Source of the DNA: JBCBJX01 sp964342855
GTDB lineage: Bacteria > Pseudomonadota > Alphaproteobacteria > Caulobacterales > Parvularculaceae
DNA length: 64,000 nucleotides
Direction: 5' to 3'
NCBI GenBank assembly: GCA_964342855.1
Contig: CAYFIB010000011.1
Coordinates: forward strand, 1-64,000
Part shown: piece by piece, positions 23,344 through 33,020 of the stretch
How the letters are laid out: every line of letters begins with the position of its first letter
Numbering within the stretch: position 1 is the first letter of the stretch
Program-made: the position numbers and the translations under genes
The notes under the pieces: generated by a model
What the model was told of the DNA's origin: nothing
What the model saw: only the letters and a program-made list of their open reading frames with translations
The model's database searches: none

Positions 23344-23381
23344 TCATAATCAATCTCGGACCCGCATGGCGGGCTCTACCT

Positions 23382-26303
23382 TCAGAACTTGTACTGCAGG
23401 CCGAACTGCACCCACCAGCCGTATTCTTCGAACTGGCTCAGGCGATCGACGCCGAATTCGCCGCCGCGCAGAACCGCGTGGAAGGCTTCGTCGTTGAGGT
23501 TCGTGGCCTGGAAGAAGGCCTTGAACTGGTCGGTGATGGCGACGGAGCCCTGCAGATCGAGCTGCAGGTGGTCCAGAACCACGCGGTCCGCCGAGTCGCC
23601 GACGCCGATTTCGTCGATGTACTCGTCGCGGAAGGTGAGCGCGGCGCGCAGGTCGAAGCGGCTGTGCTCATAGCCGAGGATCAGGTTGGCGATCTGCTCG
23701 GACTGCTGCGGCAGGGCCGATTTCGTACCGTCGTTCCGCGTCACTTCGCTGTCGACATAGGTGTAGTTCGCGCCGACGACGAAGCCGTCGAACGGAGCCG
23801 GCAGCATGGTGAGCGCCTGGCGGTAGCCGAGCTCAATGCCGAAGAGTTCGGCGTCGTCGAGGTTCGCGAAGGATTCCAGCTCGTCGAAGGTGATGCCGTT
23901 CACCACCGCCGTACCGCTGTCGTCGATGGTTTCAGCGATGAAGTCGTCGATGGACTTGTAGAAGACGCCCGCCGTGAGCGACGACGTCGAGGTGGGGTAC
24001 CATTCCATCGACAGGTCGATGTTGTGGGCCTTCTGGCGCTCGAGTTCCGGGTTGCCGGCGGCGCCTTCAACTTCGTCATCATCGTTGATGGCGAGTTCGA
24101 CGGTCGGCGCGGCGGCTTCAATTTCCGGGCGTACGACCGAGGCGTAATAAGCGCCACGGAAGATCAGATCTTCCGACGCTTCATAGCGCAGGTTGAGGCT
24201 CGGCAGAACGTCCGTGTAGGAAAGTTCGTTCGAGGTGCCGCGGGCGAGAGCCAGATCGTCGGTCGCCGTGCCGCCGATGACGAAGTCGGCCGGGTCGCCG
24301 GCGATGATGTCGAAGTCTTCGAAGCCCGCCGTAGAAGCGTCCTCTTCCAGCTCCGCGACTTCGAAGCCTTTGGCGTCATACTCGGTGGCTTCAACGCGCA
24401 GGCCGCCGAGAACGCGCAAGGGGCCGAAGTCCGCTTTCGCCATGGCGTAGGCGGCGAAGATGTCTTCGTTCGCTTCGTAGTCTTCGACGGTCGAGGCGAG
24501 AGCAGAGTCGAGCTCCTCGAATTCAGCGTCGCCGCTTAAGACCTGCTGGGCGAAGAGCGAGCGGATCGCGGCCGGGTTGATGCCCGGGCCGAAGGTGTCG
24601 AGGCCGTAGTCGACGGACGTGGTGAGGCCCGTCAGCGCCGTGCCGTCGCCGCTGTAGACATCGACCGTCGCGCCATAGGTTTTTTCACGCAGGCGGACTT
24701 TCGCGCCCGTCTTGATGTAGCCCGGCGCGCCGAAGATCTCCGTGTCGTATTTGAAGTCCGCAGTGAAGGCGAGTTCGTCGTCTTCAGAGAGGCCGTCGAC
24801 AGCTTCGTACTCGTCCAGCTCAAAAAGGTCCGGGTTCACGAACGCCGCGGCGGCTTCCGCGTCGGCCAGTGAGAGGCGCGGCAGGGTCAGATCGGTCAGG
24901 TTCACGCCAAACGGGTTCTCGTTGAAGGCGTCGCCTTCAGAACGGAAAGCCGTGTCGAGACGATCCGGCTCTTCTTCTTCGGCGTGGGAGTACGCCGCCG
25001 ACCAGTCGAAGGTGATCGCGCCGTTCTCGTATTCGCCGCCAAGGACGGCTGAGAAAATCACCTGCGATTCAAGGCGGTCTTTCAGATCACGGTCGATTTC
25101 GATGCCCGCTTCTTCGAGATCCTCGATGGTGTCGTCGCGGACCGCCGTGTTCGCAGCGTTGGCGCGGCCGACGACCGAACCATCATCCTCATCAAGCTTG
25201 TACTCAATACGGTTGCGGTACTCCTGGTCGGAGAAGTCCGAGTACAGGGTGCGCAGGTAGAAGCTGGTCGTCTCGCTCGCGAGAAAATCGAGGTTGATCG
25301 CGGCGGAGAGGCGCTCGCGCTCAACCTGATAGTCGCGCAGCTCCAGCTCGCCCGGAACCGGGATGGCGACGCCGTTTTCGGCCTCGAAGAAATCGCCGTC
25401 GACTTCGATGTTTTCAGAGCCGAAATCGCGGCGCTGATAGGAGAACGAGCCCGCGACGCCGAGACGACCATCCATGAACTGGTTGGCGGCGGCGAAGGAG
25501 GCTTTCTCGCCGTATTCGTCCACCTGATCCGTGTAGATCCCGGCGAGCTTCGCTTTGAAGTAGACGCCGTCATAGTCGAAGGCCGAGAGCGACTTGATGT
25601 CGATGGAGCCGCCGATCGCGTCGCCGTCCATGTCCGGCCGGAGCGACTTGGTGATGACGATGGAGTCGAGAAGATCCGAGTCGATCACGTCGAGCGGCAG
25701 GGAGCGGGAGCCCGCTTCCGGCGACGGCACGCGCACGCCGTTGATGGTGACGGCGTTGAGGTTCGGCGCGGCGCCGCGGATGGAGACGAAGCGGCCTTCG
25801 CCCTGGTCGTTCAGAACCTGAACGCCGACGGCGCGACGGGCGGCTTCCGCGACGTTCTGGTCCGGCAGGGAGCCGATGGCGTCGGAGGAGAGGACCGTGA
25901 CGAGGTTGTCGGAGGCGCGTTGCTGGTTCAGCGCCGAGGCGAGCGCGCCGCGCTGACCGACGACGAGGATGTTGTCGACGAGCTGGACGTCTTCGCCTAG
26001 GCCGAAATCGACCGTAACCGTAGCGTCGTCGCTTTCAAGCGTCGCCGTCTGCGTGACGGTCTCGGCGCCGAGATAGCGCACGGTGACGGTGTACTCGCCC
26101 GCCGGAAGGCCGGCGACGCGGAAACGACCGTCGCGGCCCGTGGAGACCTTCGCGCCGGTTTCGACGATGGTGATGATCGCCCCGTCGAGAGAAACGGCGC
26201 CGCGGGCGGCGCTGACGCGGCCCTGGACGACGCCCGCTTCCGCGGCGGCGGTGAGAGCGATGAAAGACGTCGCGCTGAGCGCGGCTATGCGAAGTCCGGA
26301 CAT
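23382..26303 (-). CDS. TonB-dependent receptor (Xanthomonas/Caulobacter type) with carboxypeptidase-regulatory-like N-domain
   Basis: 973 residues from ATG 26303 (GGAGGGGGG upstream); longer in-frame starts lack support. Signal peptide of about 25 residues (LSATSFIALTAAAEA). Residues about 27-110 are a beta-sandwich regulatory-like domain (GVVQGRVSAARGAV, GRDGRFRVAGLPAGEYTVTV). The plug follows (about 125-240; SLPDQNVAEAARRAVGVQV, FVSIRGAAPNLNAVTINGV), then a 22-strand barrel ending WWVQFGLQYKF, with the terminal aromatic needed for outer-membrane insertion. It mediates energised uptake across the outer membrane. The downstream phytase makes inositol phosphates, or their breakdown products, the best substrate guess. 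It diverges from hemH. Confidence 0.93.
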   Translation of the reverse strand: MSGLRIAALSATSFIALTAAAEAGVVQGRVSAARGAVSLDGAIITIVETGAKVSTGRDGRFRVAGLPAGEYTVTVRYLGAETVTQTATLESDDATVTVDFGLGEDVQLVDNILVVGQRGALASALNQQRASDNLVTVLSSDAIGSLPDQNVAEAARRAVGVQVLNDQGEGRFVSIRGAAPNLNAVTINGVRVPSPEAGSRSLPLDVIDSDLLDSIVITKSLRPDMDGDAIGGSIDIKSLSAFDYDGVYFKAKLAGIYTDQVDEYGEKASFAAANQFMDGRLGVAGSFSYQRRDFGSENIEVDGDFFEAENGVAIPVPGELELRDYQVERERLSAAINLDFLASETTSFYLRTLYSDFSDQEYRNRIEYKLDEDDGSVVGRANAANTAVRDDTIEDLEEAGIEIDRDLKDRLESQVIFSAVLGGEYENGAITFDWSAAYSHAEEEEPDRLDTAFRSEGDAFNENPFGVNLTDLTLPRLSLADAEAAAAFVNPDLFELDEYEAVDGLSEDDELAFTADFKYDTEIFGAPGYIKTGAKVRLREKTYGATVDVYSGDGTALTGLTTSVDYGLDTFGPGINPAAIRSLFAQQVLSGDAEFEELDSALASTVEDYEANEDIFAAYAMAKADFGPLRVLGGLRVEATEYDAKGFEVAELEEDASTAGFEDFDIIAGDPADFVIGGTATDDLALARGTSNELSYTDVLPSLNLRYEASEDLIFRGAYYASVVRPEIEAAAPTVELAINDDDEVEGAAGNPELERQKAHNIDLSMEWYPTSTSSLTAGVFYKSIDDFIAETIDDSGTAVVNGITFDELESFANLDDAELFGIELGYRQALTMLPAPFDGFVVGANYTYVDSEVTRNDGTKSALPQQSEQIANLILGYEHSRFDLRAALTFRDEYIDEIGVGDSADRVVLDHLQLDLQGSVAITDQFKAFFQATNLNDEAFHAVLRGGEFGVDRLSQFEEYGWWVQFGLQYKF

Positions 26304-26509
26304 GGGAGACCCCCCTCCAATTGTGAACAGAGGCCATTTCCTTGCTCTCGGTAAGTGACGTTTCAATCGCAGTTATGTGAACTAACAGCGACGGAAGCGA
26401 AGCCGGGATCGGAACGCTTGAATTCTCGAGCGGTCGCCGCGCGTGGGCGACCTATATGACGGCGGTTCCGGTTCGCATTAAACCGGCCGTCATGACTGCT
26501 GGATCGCAT

Positions 26510-27583
26510 ATGAGCGCCGACGCTTCCGACATCGCCCCGACCGACGGGTCGTTTCTGCCCGCCGATCACCCGCGCATCGCGCCGCGCAAGGTGGGGGCCC
26601 TGCTCGTCAATCTCGGCACGCCGGACGAACCGACGCCGGGCGCCGTGCGGCGGTATCTGCGCGAATTTCTGTCAGACGAACGGGTGGTCGATTACCCGCG
26701 GGCGCTCTGGGCGCTCGTCCTGCACGGGATCATTTTGAACACCCGGCCCGCGAAGACGGCCAAGGCCTATCATTCGATCTGGATGCACGACGAAAGCGAA
26801 AGCCCGCTGCGCTACTATACGCGCCTGCAGGCTGAGAAAGTGCAGGAGCGACTCGGCGCCGATGTGGTTGTCGACTACGCCATGCGTTACGGAAACCCGT
26901 CGATCGCAAGCCGACTGGACGCGCTGCAGAAGGCGGGTTGCGATCGCATCCTCGTTATTCCACTGTATCCGCAATATTCCGCAACGACGACGGCGACCGT
27001 CTGCGATGCGGTGTTCGACGCGCTCAAATCGATGCGCTGGACGCCTGCGGTGCGCATCGCGCCGCCGTTTCATGACGAGCTGCGTTACATCAAAGCGCTC
27101 GCCGCCAGCTGCCGCCGCAGCTTTCAGGCGTCCGGCAATCTGCCGGAGCGCGTCGTCATTTCCTTCCACGGACTTCCGGAACGCTATTTCCGAGATGGCG
27201 ACCCCTACCATTGCCATTGTCAGAAAACCGCCCGGCTCCTCCGCGAAGAAATGGGTTGGACGAGCGACTACGCCCCCCTCACCTTCCAGTCGAAGTTCGG
27301 CCCGGAGAAATGGCTTGGTCCGGCGACGGACGAGACCATCGAGCGCCTCGCCGCTGAAGGCGTGAAGCGCATCGCCGTCATCACCCCGGGCTTCGTCGCC
27401 GACTGCATCGAAACGCTAGAAGAGATCGGCATCGCTGCGCGCGAGAGCTTCGAGGCCGCCGGCGGCGAGGAGTTGACGCTTATCCCCTGCCTTAACGCCG
27501 ATGACGCCGCCATCGATCTCTACGAGACGCTGGCGAGGCGCGAACTGTCGGGCTGGGTCGGTCAATCAGCCACGGTCTCCTGA
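26510..27583 (+). CDS. hemH: Ferrochelatase
   Basis: About 357 residues from ATG 26510; in-frame ATGs at 26456 and 26492 are alternatives and no start has a strong ribosome site. Family signatures: GALLVNLGTPDEPTPGAVRR, YLREFLSDERVVDYPRALW, PLYPQYSATTTATV, VISFHGLPERYFRDGDPY (with the metal-binding His) and PGFVADCIETLEEIG (with the catalytic Glu). Ferrochelatase inserts Fe2+ into protoporphyrin IX, the last step of heme synthesis, at the inner face of the membrane. The following gene begins eight bases after the stop. Confidence 0.97.
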   Translation: MSADASDIAPTDGSFLPADHPRIAPRKVGALLVNLGTPDEPTPGAVRRYLREFLSDERVVDYPRALWALVLHGIILNTRPAKTAKAYHSIWMHDESESPLRYYTRLQAEKVQERLGADVVVDYAMRYGNPSIASRLDALQKAGCDRILVIPLYPQYSATTTATVCDAVFDALKSMRWTPAVRIAPPFHDELRYIKALAASCRRSFQASGNLPERVVISFHGLPERYFRDGDPYHCHCQKTARLLREEMGWTSDYAPLTFQSKFGPEKWLGPATDETIERLAAEGVKRIAVITPGFVADCIETLEEIGIAARESFEAAGGEELTLIPCLNADDAAIDLYETLARRELSGWVGQSATVS

Positions 27584-27590
27584 TTGATCC

Positions 27591-28490
27591 GTGCAGGTCT
27601 TCTATTCGCCGCTCTTCAATTTACGACTGCCAGAAGGGCACCGCTTCCCCGGCGGCAAGTACCGGCTCCTGAAGGATCGACTGCTCGACGACAAGATCCT
27701 CCGGCCGGATGAGCTTCTTATCTCGCCAGAGGCAAGCAGGGACGACCTTCTTCGCGCCCACGACGCGTCATATGTAGACGCCATTGCAAGCGGCGCGATC
27801 GACCCCAAAATCATGCGACGTATCGGCTTTCCGTGGACGCCTGAACTTGCGCGACGCTCAAGAATTTCCGTCGGCGGATCTCTCGCCGCAGCGGACGCCG
27901 CGTTTGAAGACGGCATCGCCGGACAACTCGCTGGCGGCACGCACCACTCACACCGCAGCTTCGGCGCGGGCTACTGCGTTTTCAACGACCATGCGGTGAC
28001 GGCCCTGAAAGCTATTGAGCTCAGACGGGCGCGGCGCGTGGCGATCATCGATCTCGACGTCCATCAGGGCGACGGCAACGCCGCCATTCTCGGACATCGT
28101 GACGACATCTTCGTTTTCTCGCTCCACGGCGAAAGGAACTTTCCCTTCCGAAAAGAGGCGTCTCACCTGGACATCGGCCTGCCGGACGGTGCGGAAGACG
28201 AGACCTATTTAAGCGTCCTCGAAGACGCCTTGCGCGAAGTGTTCGCGTTCGATCCCGACCTTGTGCTCTATCAGGCTGGCGTCGATCCGCTGACTGAGGA
28301 CCGCTTAGGGCGCCTGTCTCTAACCTATTCCGGCCTTATGGCTCGCGACCGTATGGTGCTGGAAGCATGTCGCTTGCGAAGCATTCCGTGCTCGATGGCC
28401 ATCGGCGGCGGTTACGCCGATCCTATCGAAGCGTCAGTGACGGCCTACGCGAACACCTATCGCGTCACGAAAGACGTCTACGGCGTTTAA
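27591..28490 (+). CDS. Histone-deacetylase-superfamily protein (acetoin-utilisation/HDAC fold)
   Basis: 299 residues beginning at GTG, eight bases after the hemH stop, so probably co-transcribed. The zinc hydrolase core is evident: GGTHHSHRSFGAGYCVFND (about 119-137) with the active-site His pair, AIIDLDVHQGDGNA near 153-166 holding the zinc-binding Asp and His, and YQAGVDPLTEDRLG near 239-252 with the third zinc ligand. The C-terminus has MAIGGGY, the usual GGGY loop. Bacterial members deacylate small acylated amines or, rarely, proteins; the substrate here is unknown. Stops four bases past the end of the convergent GMC oxidoreductase gene. Confidence 0.92.
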   Translation: MQVFYSPLFNLRLPEGHRFPGGKYRLLKDRLLDDKILRPDELLISPEASRDDLLRAHDASYVDAIASGAIDPKIMRRIGFPWTPELARRSRISVGGSLAAADAAFEDGIAGQLAGGTHHSHRSFGAGYCVFNDHAVTALKAIELRRARRVAIIDLDVHQGDGNAAILGHRDDIFVFSLHGERNFPFRKEASHLDIGLPDGAEDETYLSVLEDALREVFAFDPDLVLYQAGVDPLTEDRLGRLSLTYSGLMARDRMVLEACRLRSIPCSMAIGGGYADPIEASVTAYANTYRVTKDVYGV

Positions 28491-30097
28491 GCCGCAGCCT
28501 TCACCATAGCCGCGGCGCGCTCCGCGATCATAATCGTTGGGGCGTTCGTGTTGCCGCCGGTGACGAAGGGCATGACCGAGGCGTCGACGACGCGCAAACC
28601 CTCAACGCCGCGCACCCGCAACTCCGGATCTGTCACCGCCATCTCGTCTTCTAGCGTCCCCATTTTCGCCGTGCCGACGGGATGATAGATGGTCTCGGCG
28701 TTAGAGCGGATGTAGGAATCCCAATCATCATCCGTTTGCGGATGCTCCTTCGGCCCGAAGATCTCGCCGCGGTATTCGTCGAACGCCTTTGATTCCAGAA
28801 ACGCCATCGCGTGCTTGCCGGCGGCGATCATGACGTCCCAGTCTTCTTCCGCGGTCATGTAGCGCGGATCGATGAGCGGATGGTCCGCCGGGTCGGTTGA
28901 ACGCAGGCGAATATGACCGACGGATTTCGGATAGAGATTGCACGCGTGCAGAGAGAACCCGTAGTCCTTCACCGTCTCGCGCCCGTGGTCGACCAGCATG
29001 AACGGCACATAGTGCAGGTGGATATCGGGAACCTTCAGCCCGTCGCGCGAACGCACGAAGCCGGTCGCCTCGGCGGCGTTCGACGTCAGCGGTCCCTCGC
29101 GCTTCATGAGGAATGTCATCAAATCCATCGCGTCTTTTGGCATCCGATCCAGCCGGCTGGCGATGGTGACGCGCTTTTTGTCCTTAAACTGAACAAGAAC
29201 ATCGAGATGGTCCTGAAGATTCTCACCGACGCCAGGCACGTCCGCGACGACAGAAATTCCGTGCTCGGCGAGGTGCGCGGCGGGGCCGACGCCGGAAAGC
29301 ATGAGGAGCTGGGGCGAATTGATTGCGCCGCCGCAAAGAAAGACTTCTCCTGACGCCGTGATCTCCTGATACGCGCTCTTAACCTTGGCTGCGACGCCAG
29401 AGGCGCGCTTTCCGTCGAACAGGACGCGCTCGGCGAGCGCCTGCGTCAGGATCGTTAGGTTCGGCCGCGCCTGCACTTCGTCAGAGAGATAGGCGACGGC
29501 GGTCGAGCAACGCTGACCGTTGCGCTGGGTGACGTGGGAAAGCGCGACGCCGTCCCGAGCGGCGCCGTTCAGATCTTCGACCACCGGATGCCCAAGCTCC
29601 CGCCCGGCGTTCAGAAACGCGTGAGTCGTTTCATTCACATGCCGCAGCTGCGAAACCGAAACCGGTCCGCCAACGCCGTGCCATTGGTCCTCGCCGCCGA
29701 AATAGTCCTCGAACTTCTTGAAATAGGGGAGAACGGACGACCAGCCCCAACCGGCGGCGCCCGCATCCTCCCAGCCGTCGAAATCCTCCAGCGCGCCGCG
29801 AATATAACACATGGCGTTGATGGCGCTGGAGCCGCCGAGTCCCTTTCCACGCGGCCAATATAAGACACGGTTGTTCAGCTCCGTCTGCGGCTCGGTGTCG
29901 TATTTCCAGTTGAATTTGTCCTGCTCGCCGGCCTTGCCGAGCATCAGCGGCGCGTTGACCCGCAGGTCCTTGTTCGCCGTGCCCGCCTCGAGAAGACAAA
30001 CCGTTTTCGACGGGTCTTCGGACAGACGCGAAGCGAGAGTCGCCCCCGCGGACCCCGCGCCCACGACCACATAGTCAAACACGGTATTCTCGGTCAC
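28487..30097 (-). CDS. GMC-family FAD oxidoreductase (choline dehydrogenase-like)
   Basis: 536 residues from GTG 30097, chosen because GGGAGG lies seven bases upstream; a TTG start at 30124 would bury this site. The FAD-binding signature VVVGAGSAGATLASRLSED is at the N-terminus, GMC signature 1 is seen in WPRGKGLGGSSAINAMCYIRG-like sequence near 80-100, and the C-terminal catalytic His-Asn pair is in ETIYHPVGTAKMG and TGGNTNAPTIMIAERAA. Choline dehydrogenase and other alcohol dehydrogenases share this pattern; betaine aldehyde dehydrogenase and a betI regulator are absent, so choline is not certain. Divergent from the acyl-CoA ligase gene. Confidence 0.92.
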   Translation of the reverse strand: MTENTVFDYVVVGAGSAGATLASRLSEDPSKTVCLLEAGTANKDLRVNAPLMLGKAGEQDKFNWKYDTEPQTELNNRVLYWPRGKGLGGSSAINAMCYIRGALEDFDGWEDAGAAGWGWSSVLPYFKKFEDYFGGEDQWHGVGGPVSVSQLRHVNETTHAFLNAGRELGHPVVEDLNGAARDGVALSHVTQRNGQRCSTAVAYLSDEVQARPNLTILTQALAERVLFDGKRASGVAAKVKSAYQEITASGEVFLCGGAINSPQLLMLSGVGPAAHLAEHGISVVADVPGVGENLQDHLDVLVQFKDKKRVTIASRLDRMPKDAMDLMTFLMKREGPLTSNAAEATGFVRSRDGLKVPDIHLHYVPFMLVDHGRETVKDYGFSLHACNLYPKSVGHIRLRSTDPADHPLIDPRYMTAEEDWDVMIAAGKHAMAFLESKAFDEYRGEIFGPKEHPQTDDDWDSYIRSNAETIYHPVGTAKMGTLEDEMAVTDPELRVRGVEGLRVVDASVMPFVTGGNTNAPTIMIAERAAAMVKAAA

Positions 30098-30262
30098 CGG
30101 CGAACCTCCCAGGCTATATTGCAACGCAACAAGACGATTGCTGCTGCGAACACGTTATTTTTTGTGATTAGATGGCGCGACGCGGCGCCATGCAACGCTC
30201 CATGGCGCCTGAATCTGCAGAAGAAACCGCGCTCGCATGCACGGGCGCGCGGGAGGACGACC

Positions 30263-31831
30263 ATGGACGCTTCAGGCATGCCCGCGGGGCTCATCACGCA
30301 ATTCGAGACGATCGACGAAATCATCACGAACAACGCGAACGTCCGGGGCGGCGAGACGGCGCTGATCGCTGATGGACGGGACATCACCTACGCTGAAATG
30401 CACGACCGCGCCGATGCGGCCGCGCGCGCGCTGGTCGCGGCGGGCGTCAAACCCGGCGATCGGATCGCCTGGCTCGGCCAGAACCACGCGGAGTTCTGGG
30501 ACCTTCTCTTCGGCGCCGCCCGCATGGGCGCGGTTCTCGCGCCGGTGAACTATCGCCTCGCCCCGCCGGAAGTCGCCGCCGTCGTCGCCGATTCCGGCGC
30601 GCGCGTGTTTTTCGCAGAGCCCGCCTTCGAAGAGGCGGCGCGCGCTGCACAAAACGTCGAGATCATCCGAATCACGACGGATGAGTACGACGCATTCATC
30701 AGAAACGGCGATGGGGCCGCCGTCTCGCACCAACCAAATTCGTCAGATGACGTGGTGCAGCTTTATACCAGCGGCACGACCGGCGTTCCGAAAGGCGTCG
30801 TCCTGCGCCACAACTGTTTCGCCGGCCTCCTCAATATCGCCGACGGCGAGCATGACGACTTCAACTGGACGCCAGGCGAGCTCTCGCTCATCTGCGTTCC
30901 GCTCTTCCATATCGCAGGCGTCGGCTTTTCGATCCTCTCTTGGTTCCGTGGGCAGAAGATCGTCATGCACTCGGGCTTCGATCCGGTTCTGGTCCTGAAG
31001 GACATTGAGGAGCGCCGGATTTCCCGCGGCATGTTCGTGCCGGCGATGCTGCTTTTCATCGGGCTCACCGAAGAGGCGAAGACGACGGACCTGTCCTCGA
31101 TCAAACAGGTCCACTACGGCGCCTCGCCAATTTCGCCTGAGCTTCTGAAAGGCGCGATGGGGCTCTTCTCGAATGCGGAGTTCGGCCAGCACTATGGAAT
31201 GACGGAGCTGACGGGCTCCATCACCTATCTCGCCGCGGAAGATCACAAGGACCCAAATTCGCCGCGCCTCAAATCAGCCGGCAAACCGTTGCCGAAGACG
31301 GAGATCCGGGTCGTCGATCCAGATGGAAAGGAACTGCCGCCGGGCGAAGTCGGCGAAATCACCGTGCGCTCCGGCGCCATTATGACCGGATACTTCAACC
31401 GTCCGGACGCGACGGCGGAGGCCATTCGCGACGGCTGGTATTACTCCGGAGACGCGGCGTATAAGGATGAAGACGGCTACATCTACATCGTTGATCGCAT
31501 CAAGGACATGATCGTCACCGGCGGCGAGAACGTTTATCCGACGGAAGTCGAAAAAGCGCTCGCCGGCATGGAGGGCGTCGCGGACGTCGCCGTCATCGGC
31601 GTACCTCACGACACCTGGGGCGAAGCGGTGAAGGCGATCGTCGTGAAAGCGCCGGAGGCCGCCATCGACGAAGACGCCGTCATCGCCTTCGCGCGAACGC
31701 AGGTCGGCGGATTCAAGGTTCCCCGCTCGGTCGATTTCATCGACGCCCTGCCGCGCAACGCCTCCGGCAAGATCCTCCGACGGGAGCTGCGCGCGCCCTA
31801 TTGGGAAGGCCGCGGCCGATCCGTCGGCTGA
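30263..31831 (+). CDS. AMP-forming acyl-CoA ligase (long- or medium-chain fatty-acid-CoA ligase type)
   Basis: 522 residues from ATG 30263 (GGGAGGACGACC upstream). Adenylate-forming signatures: YTSGTTGVPKGVVLRHNC near 163-180 (P-loop), FGQHYGMTELTGSI near 312-325, YYSGDAAYKDEDGYIYIVDR near 393-412, MIVTGGENVYPTEVE near 415-430, and the catalytic Lys in NASGKILRREL near 505. The enzyme activates a carboxylic acid as acyl-AMP and transfers it to CoA. The chain length is not clear from sequence. It shares a 165-base divergent promoter region with the GMC oxidoreductase, which suggests joint use in oxidation of an alcohol/acid substrate. Confidence 0.92.
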   Translation: MDASGMPAGLITQFETIDEIITNNANVRGGETALIADGRDITYAEMHDRADAAARALVAAGVKPGDRIAWLGQNHAEFWDLLFGAARMGAVLAPVNYRLAPPEVAAVVADSGARVFFAEPAFEEAARAAQNVEIIRITTDEYDAFIRNGDGAAVSHQPNSSDDVVQLYTSGTTGVPKGVVLRHNCFAGLLNIADGEHDDFNWTPGELSLICVPLFHIAGVGFSILSWFRGQKIVMHSGFDPVLVLKDIEERRISRGMFVPAMLLFIGLTEEAKTTDLSSIKQVHYGASPISPELLKGAMGLFSNAEFGQHYGMTELTGSITYLAAEDHKDPNSPRLKSAGKPLPKTEIRVVDPDGKELPPGEVGEITVRSGAIMTGYFNRPDATAEAIRDGWYYSGDAAYKDEDGYIYIVDRIKDMIVTGGENVYPTEVEKALAGMEGVADVAVIGVPHDTWGEAVKAIVVKAPEAAIDEDAVIAFARTQVGGFKVPRSVDFIDALPRNASGKILRRELRAPYWEGRGRSVG

Positions 31832-31895
31832 CCCCCGCGCGCCCCGCGCCGACGCGTGCTATGGCGGCGACGAACGATACGGGGAGACGCAGAAG

Positions 31896-33017
31896 GTGGA
31901 CCGGCTAAGGGCGTTCGCACGCTGGGCGCGCGAGGAAGCGCTGCCGTTCTGGCGGGAGCGAGCGACAGACGAAACGGGCGCGTTTCTTGAAGCGCTGAGC
32001 CTTACCGGCGCACCGGCGCGCGAGGAAGTTCGTCGCGTGCGCGTCTCCTTCCGCCAGCTATATGTCTACGCCCACGCCCACACGCTCGGCCTCCTTGATG
32101 CAGGCGCGTTTCTGGAAAGCGGCCTCGCGCGCATCGAAGAACTGGCCTGGGCGAAATCCGGCGCGCCAGGCTGGGCCCATCGGCTGGAAGCCGACCTCTC
32201 CGTGCGCGACGGCTCGCGCGACGCCTATGACCACGCTTTCGCGCTCCTCAGCCTCTCATGGATCCGGAAGGCGGCGCCGACGCCGCGTGCGGAGCGTCTG
32301 TTCGAAGAGACGCTCGCCCTCCTCCGCGGCCCCTTCCGACACCCGGCGGGCGGCGTCCGGGAGAACCTCGACAGGCTGGCGCCGCTCCGGCGACAGAACC
32401 CGCACATGCACCTCTTCGAAACGTTCCTGACGCTTCATCAGCATACGGGCGAAGCGGGATACCTCAAAGAGGCGGACACGTTCCTGCAGCTCTTCAAAGA
32501 GCGGTTCTACGAAAACGGCCCGCTGATCGAGTGGTTCGCCGACGACTGGTCCGCCACGCCGGAGGCCGACCGCGCGCGGCTGGAGCCCGGCCACCATGTG
32601 GAATGGGTCTGGCTCCTGCGCTGGCGCGAAAGCTTCGGCGGCCCGCGCTATGACGTCGAGTGCGCCGCCCTGTTCGACGCCGCGCGCGCGACGCGGAAGC
32701 CGGGCGAGATCGCGCTCAGCGATGAGAGCGATCCGTCAGGCGTCCAGACCCGACCGACGAAACGTCTCTGGGTGCAGACGGAGCTTCTGAAGGCGGCGAT
32801 CATGCAGGCTCGGGCGGGCGTTCCGGGCGCGGCGGCGGAAGCCGACGCCGCGGCGGGCGCCATTCTTGATCTTTACCTGAAGCCCGCCATCTCCGGCGGC
32901 TGGATCGACCGCATCGACGCCGAGAGCCGTCCCGATGCGGACCTTATTCCGGCGAGCACGTTCTATCATCTCTACTACGCGGCGGAACTCGCCCACGACT
33001 TTCTTGCGACGCGCTGA
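31896..33017 (+). CDS. AGE-family epimerase/isomerase (N-acylglucosamine 2-epimerase fold)
   Basis: 373 residues from GTG 31896, with GGGGAGA eight bases upstream. The (alpha/alpha)6-barrel family is recognised by VRVSFRQLYVYAHAHTLG (about 49-66), YDHAFALLSLSW near 111, NPHMHLFETFLTLHQHTGE near 169-187 and LEPGHHVEWVWLLRW near 229-243; the two conserved histidines in HMHLFE and GHHVEW are catalytic in relatives. Family members interconvert mannose, glucose or N-acyl sugars, or act as mannose-6-phosphate isomerase. No signal peptide, so cytosolic. Its end lies three bases from the convergent polysaccharide ABC transporter gene; a role in glycan precursor supply is inferred. Confidence 0.88.
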   Translation: MDRLRAFARWAREEALPFWRERATDETGAFLEALSLTGAPAREEVRRVRVSFRQLYVYAHAHTLGLLDAGAFLESGLARIEELAWAKSGAPGWAHRLEADLSVRDGSRDAYDHAFALLSLSWIRKAAPTPRAERLFEETLALLRGPFRHPAGGVRENLDRLAPLRRQNPHMHLFETFLTLHQHTGEAGYLKEADTFLQLFKERFYENGPLIEWFADDWSATPEADRARLEPGHHVEWVWLLRWRESFGGPRYDVECAALFDAARATRKPGEIALSDESDPSGVQTRPTKRLWVQTELLKAAIMQARAGVPGAAAEADAAAGAILDLYLKPAISGGWIDRIDAESRPDADLIPASTFYHLYYAAELAHDFLATR

Positions 33018-33020
33018 CCC

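Noticed and set aside
21784..23349. 521-codon open frame on the plus strand opposite the phytase gene
   Set aside because: Mirror frame of a well supported phytase; composition rich in Arg, His and Asp, no recognisable motif.
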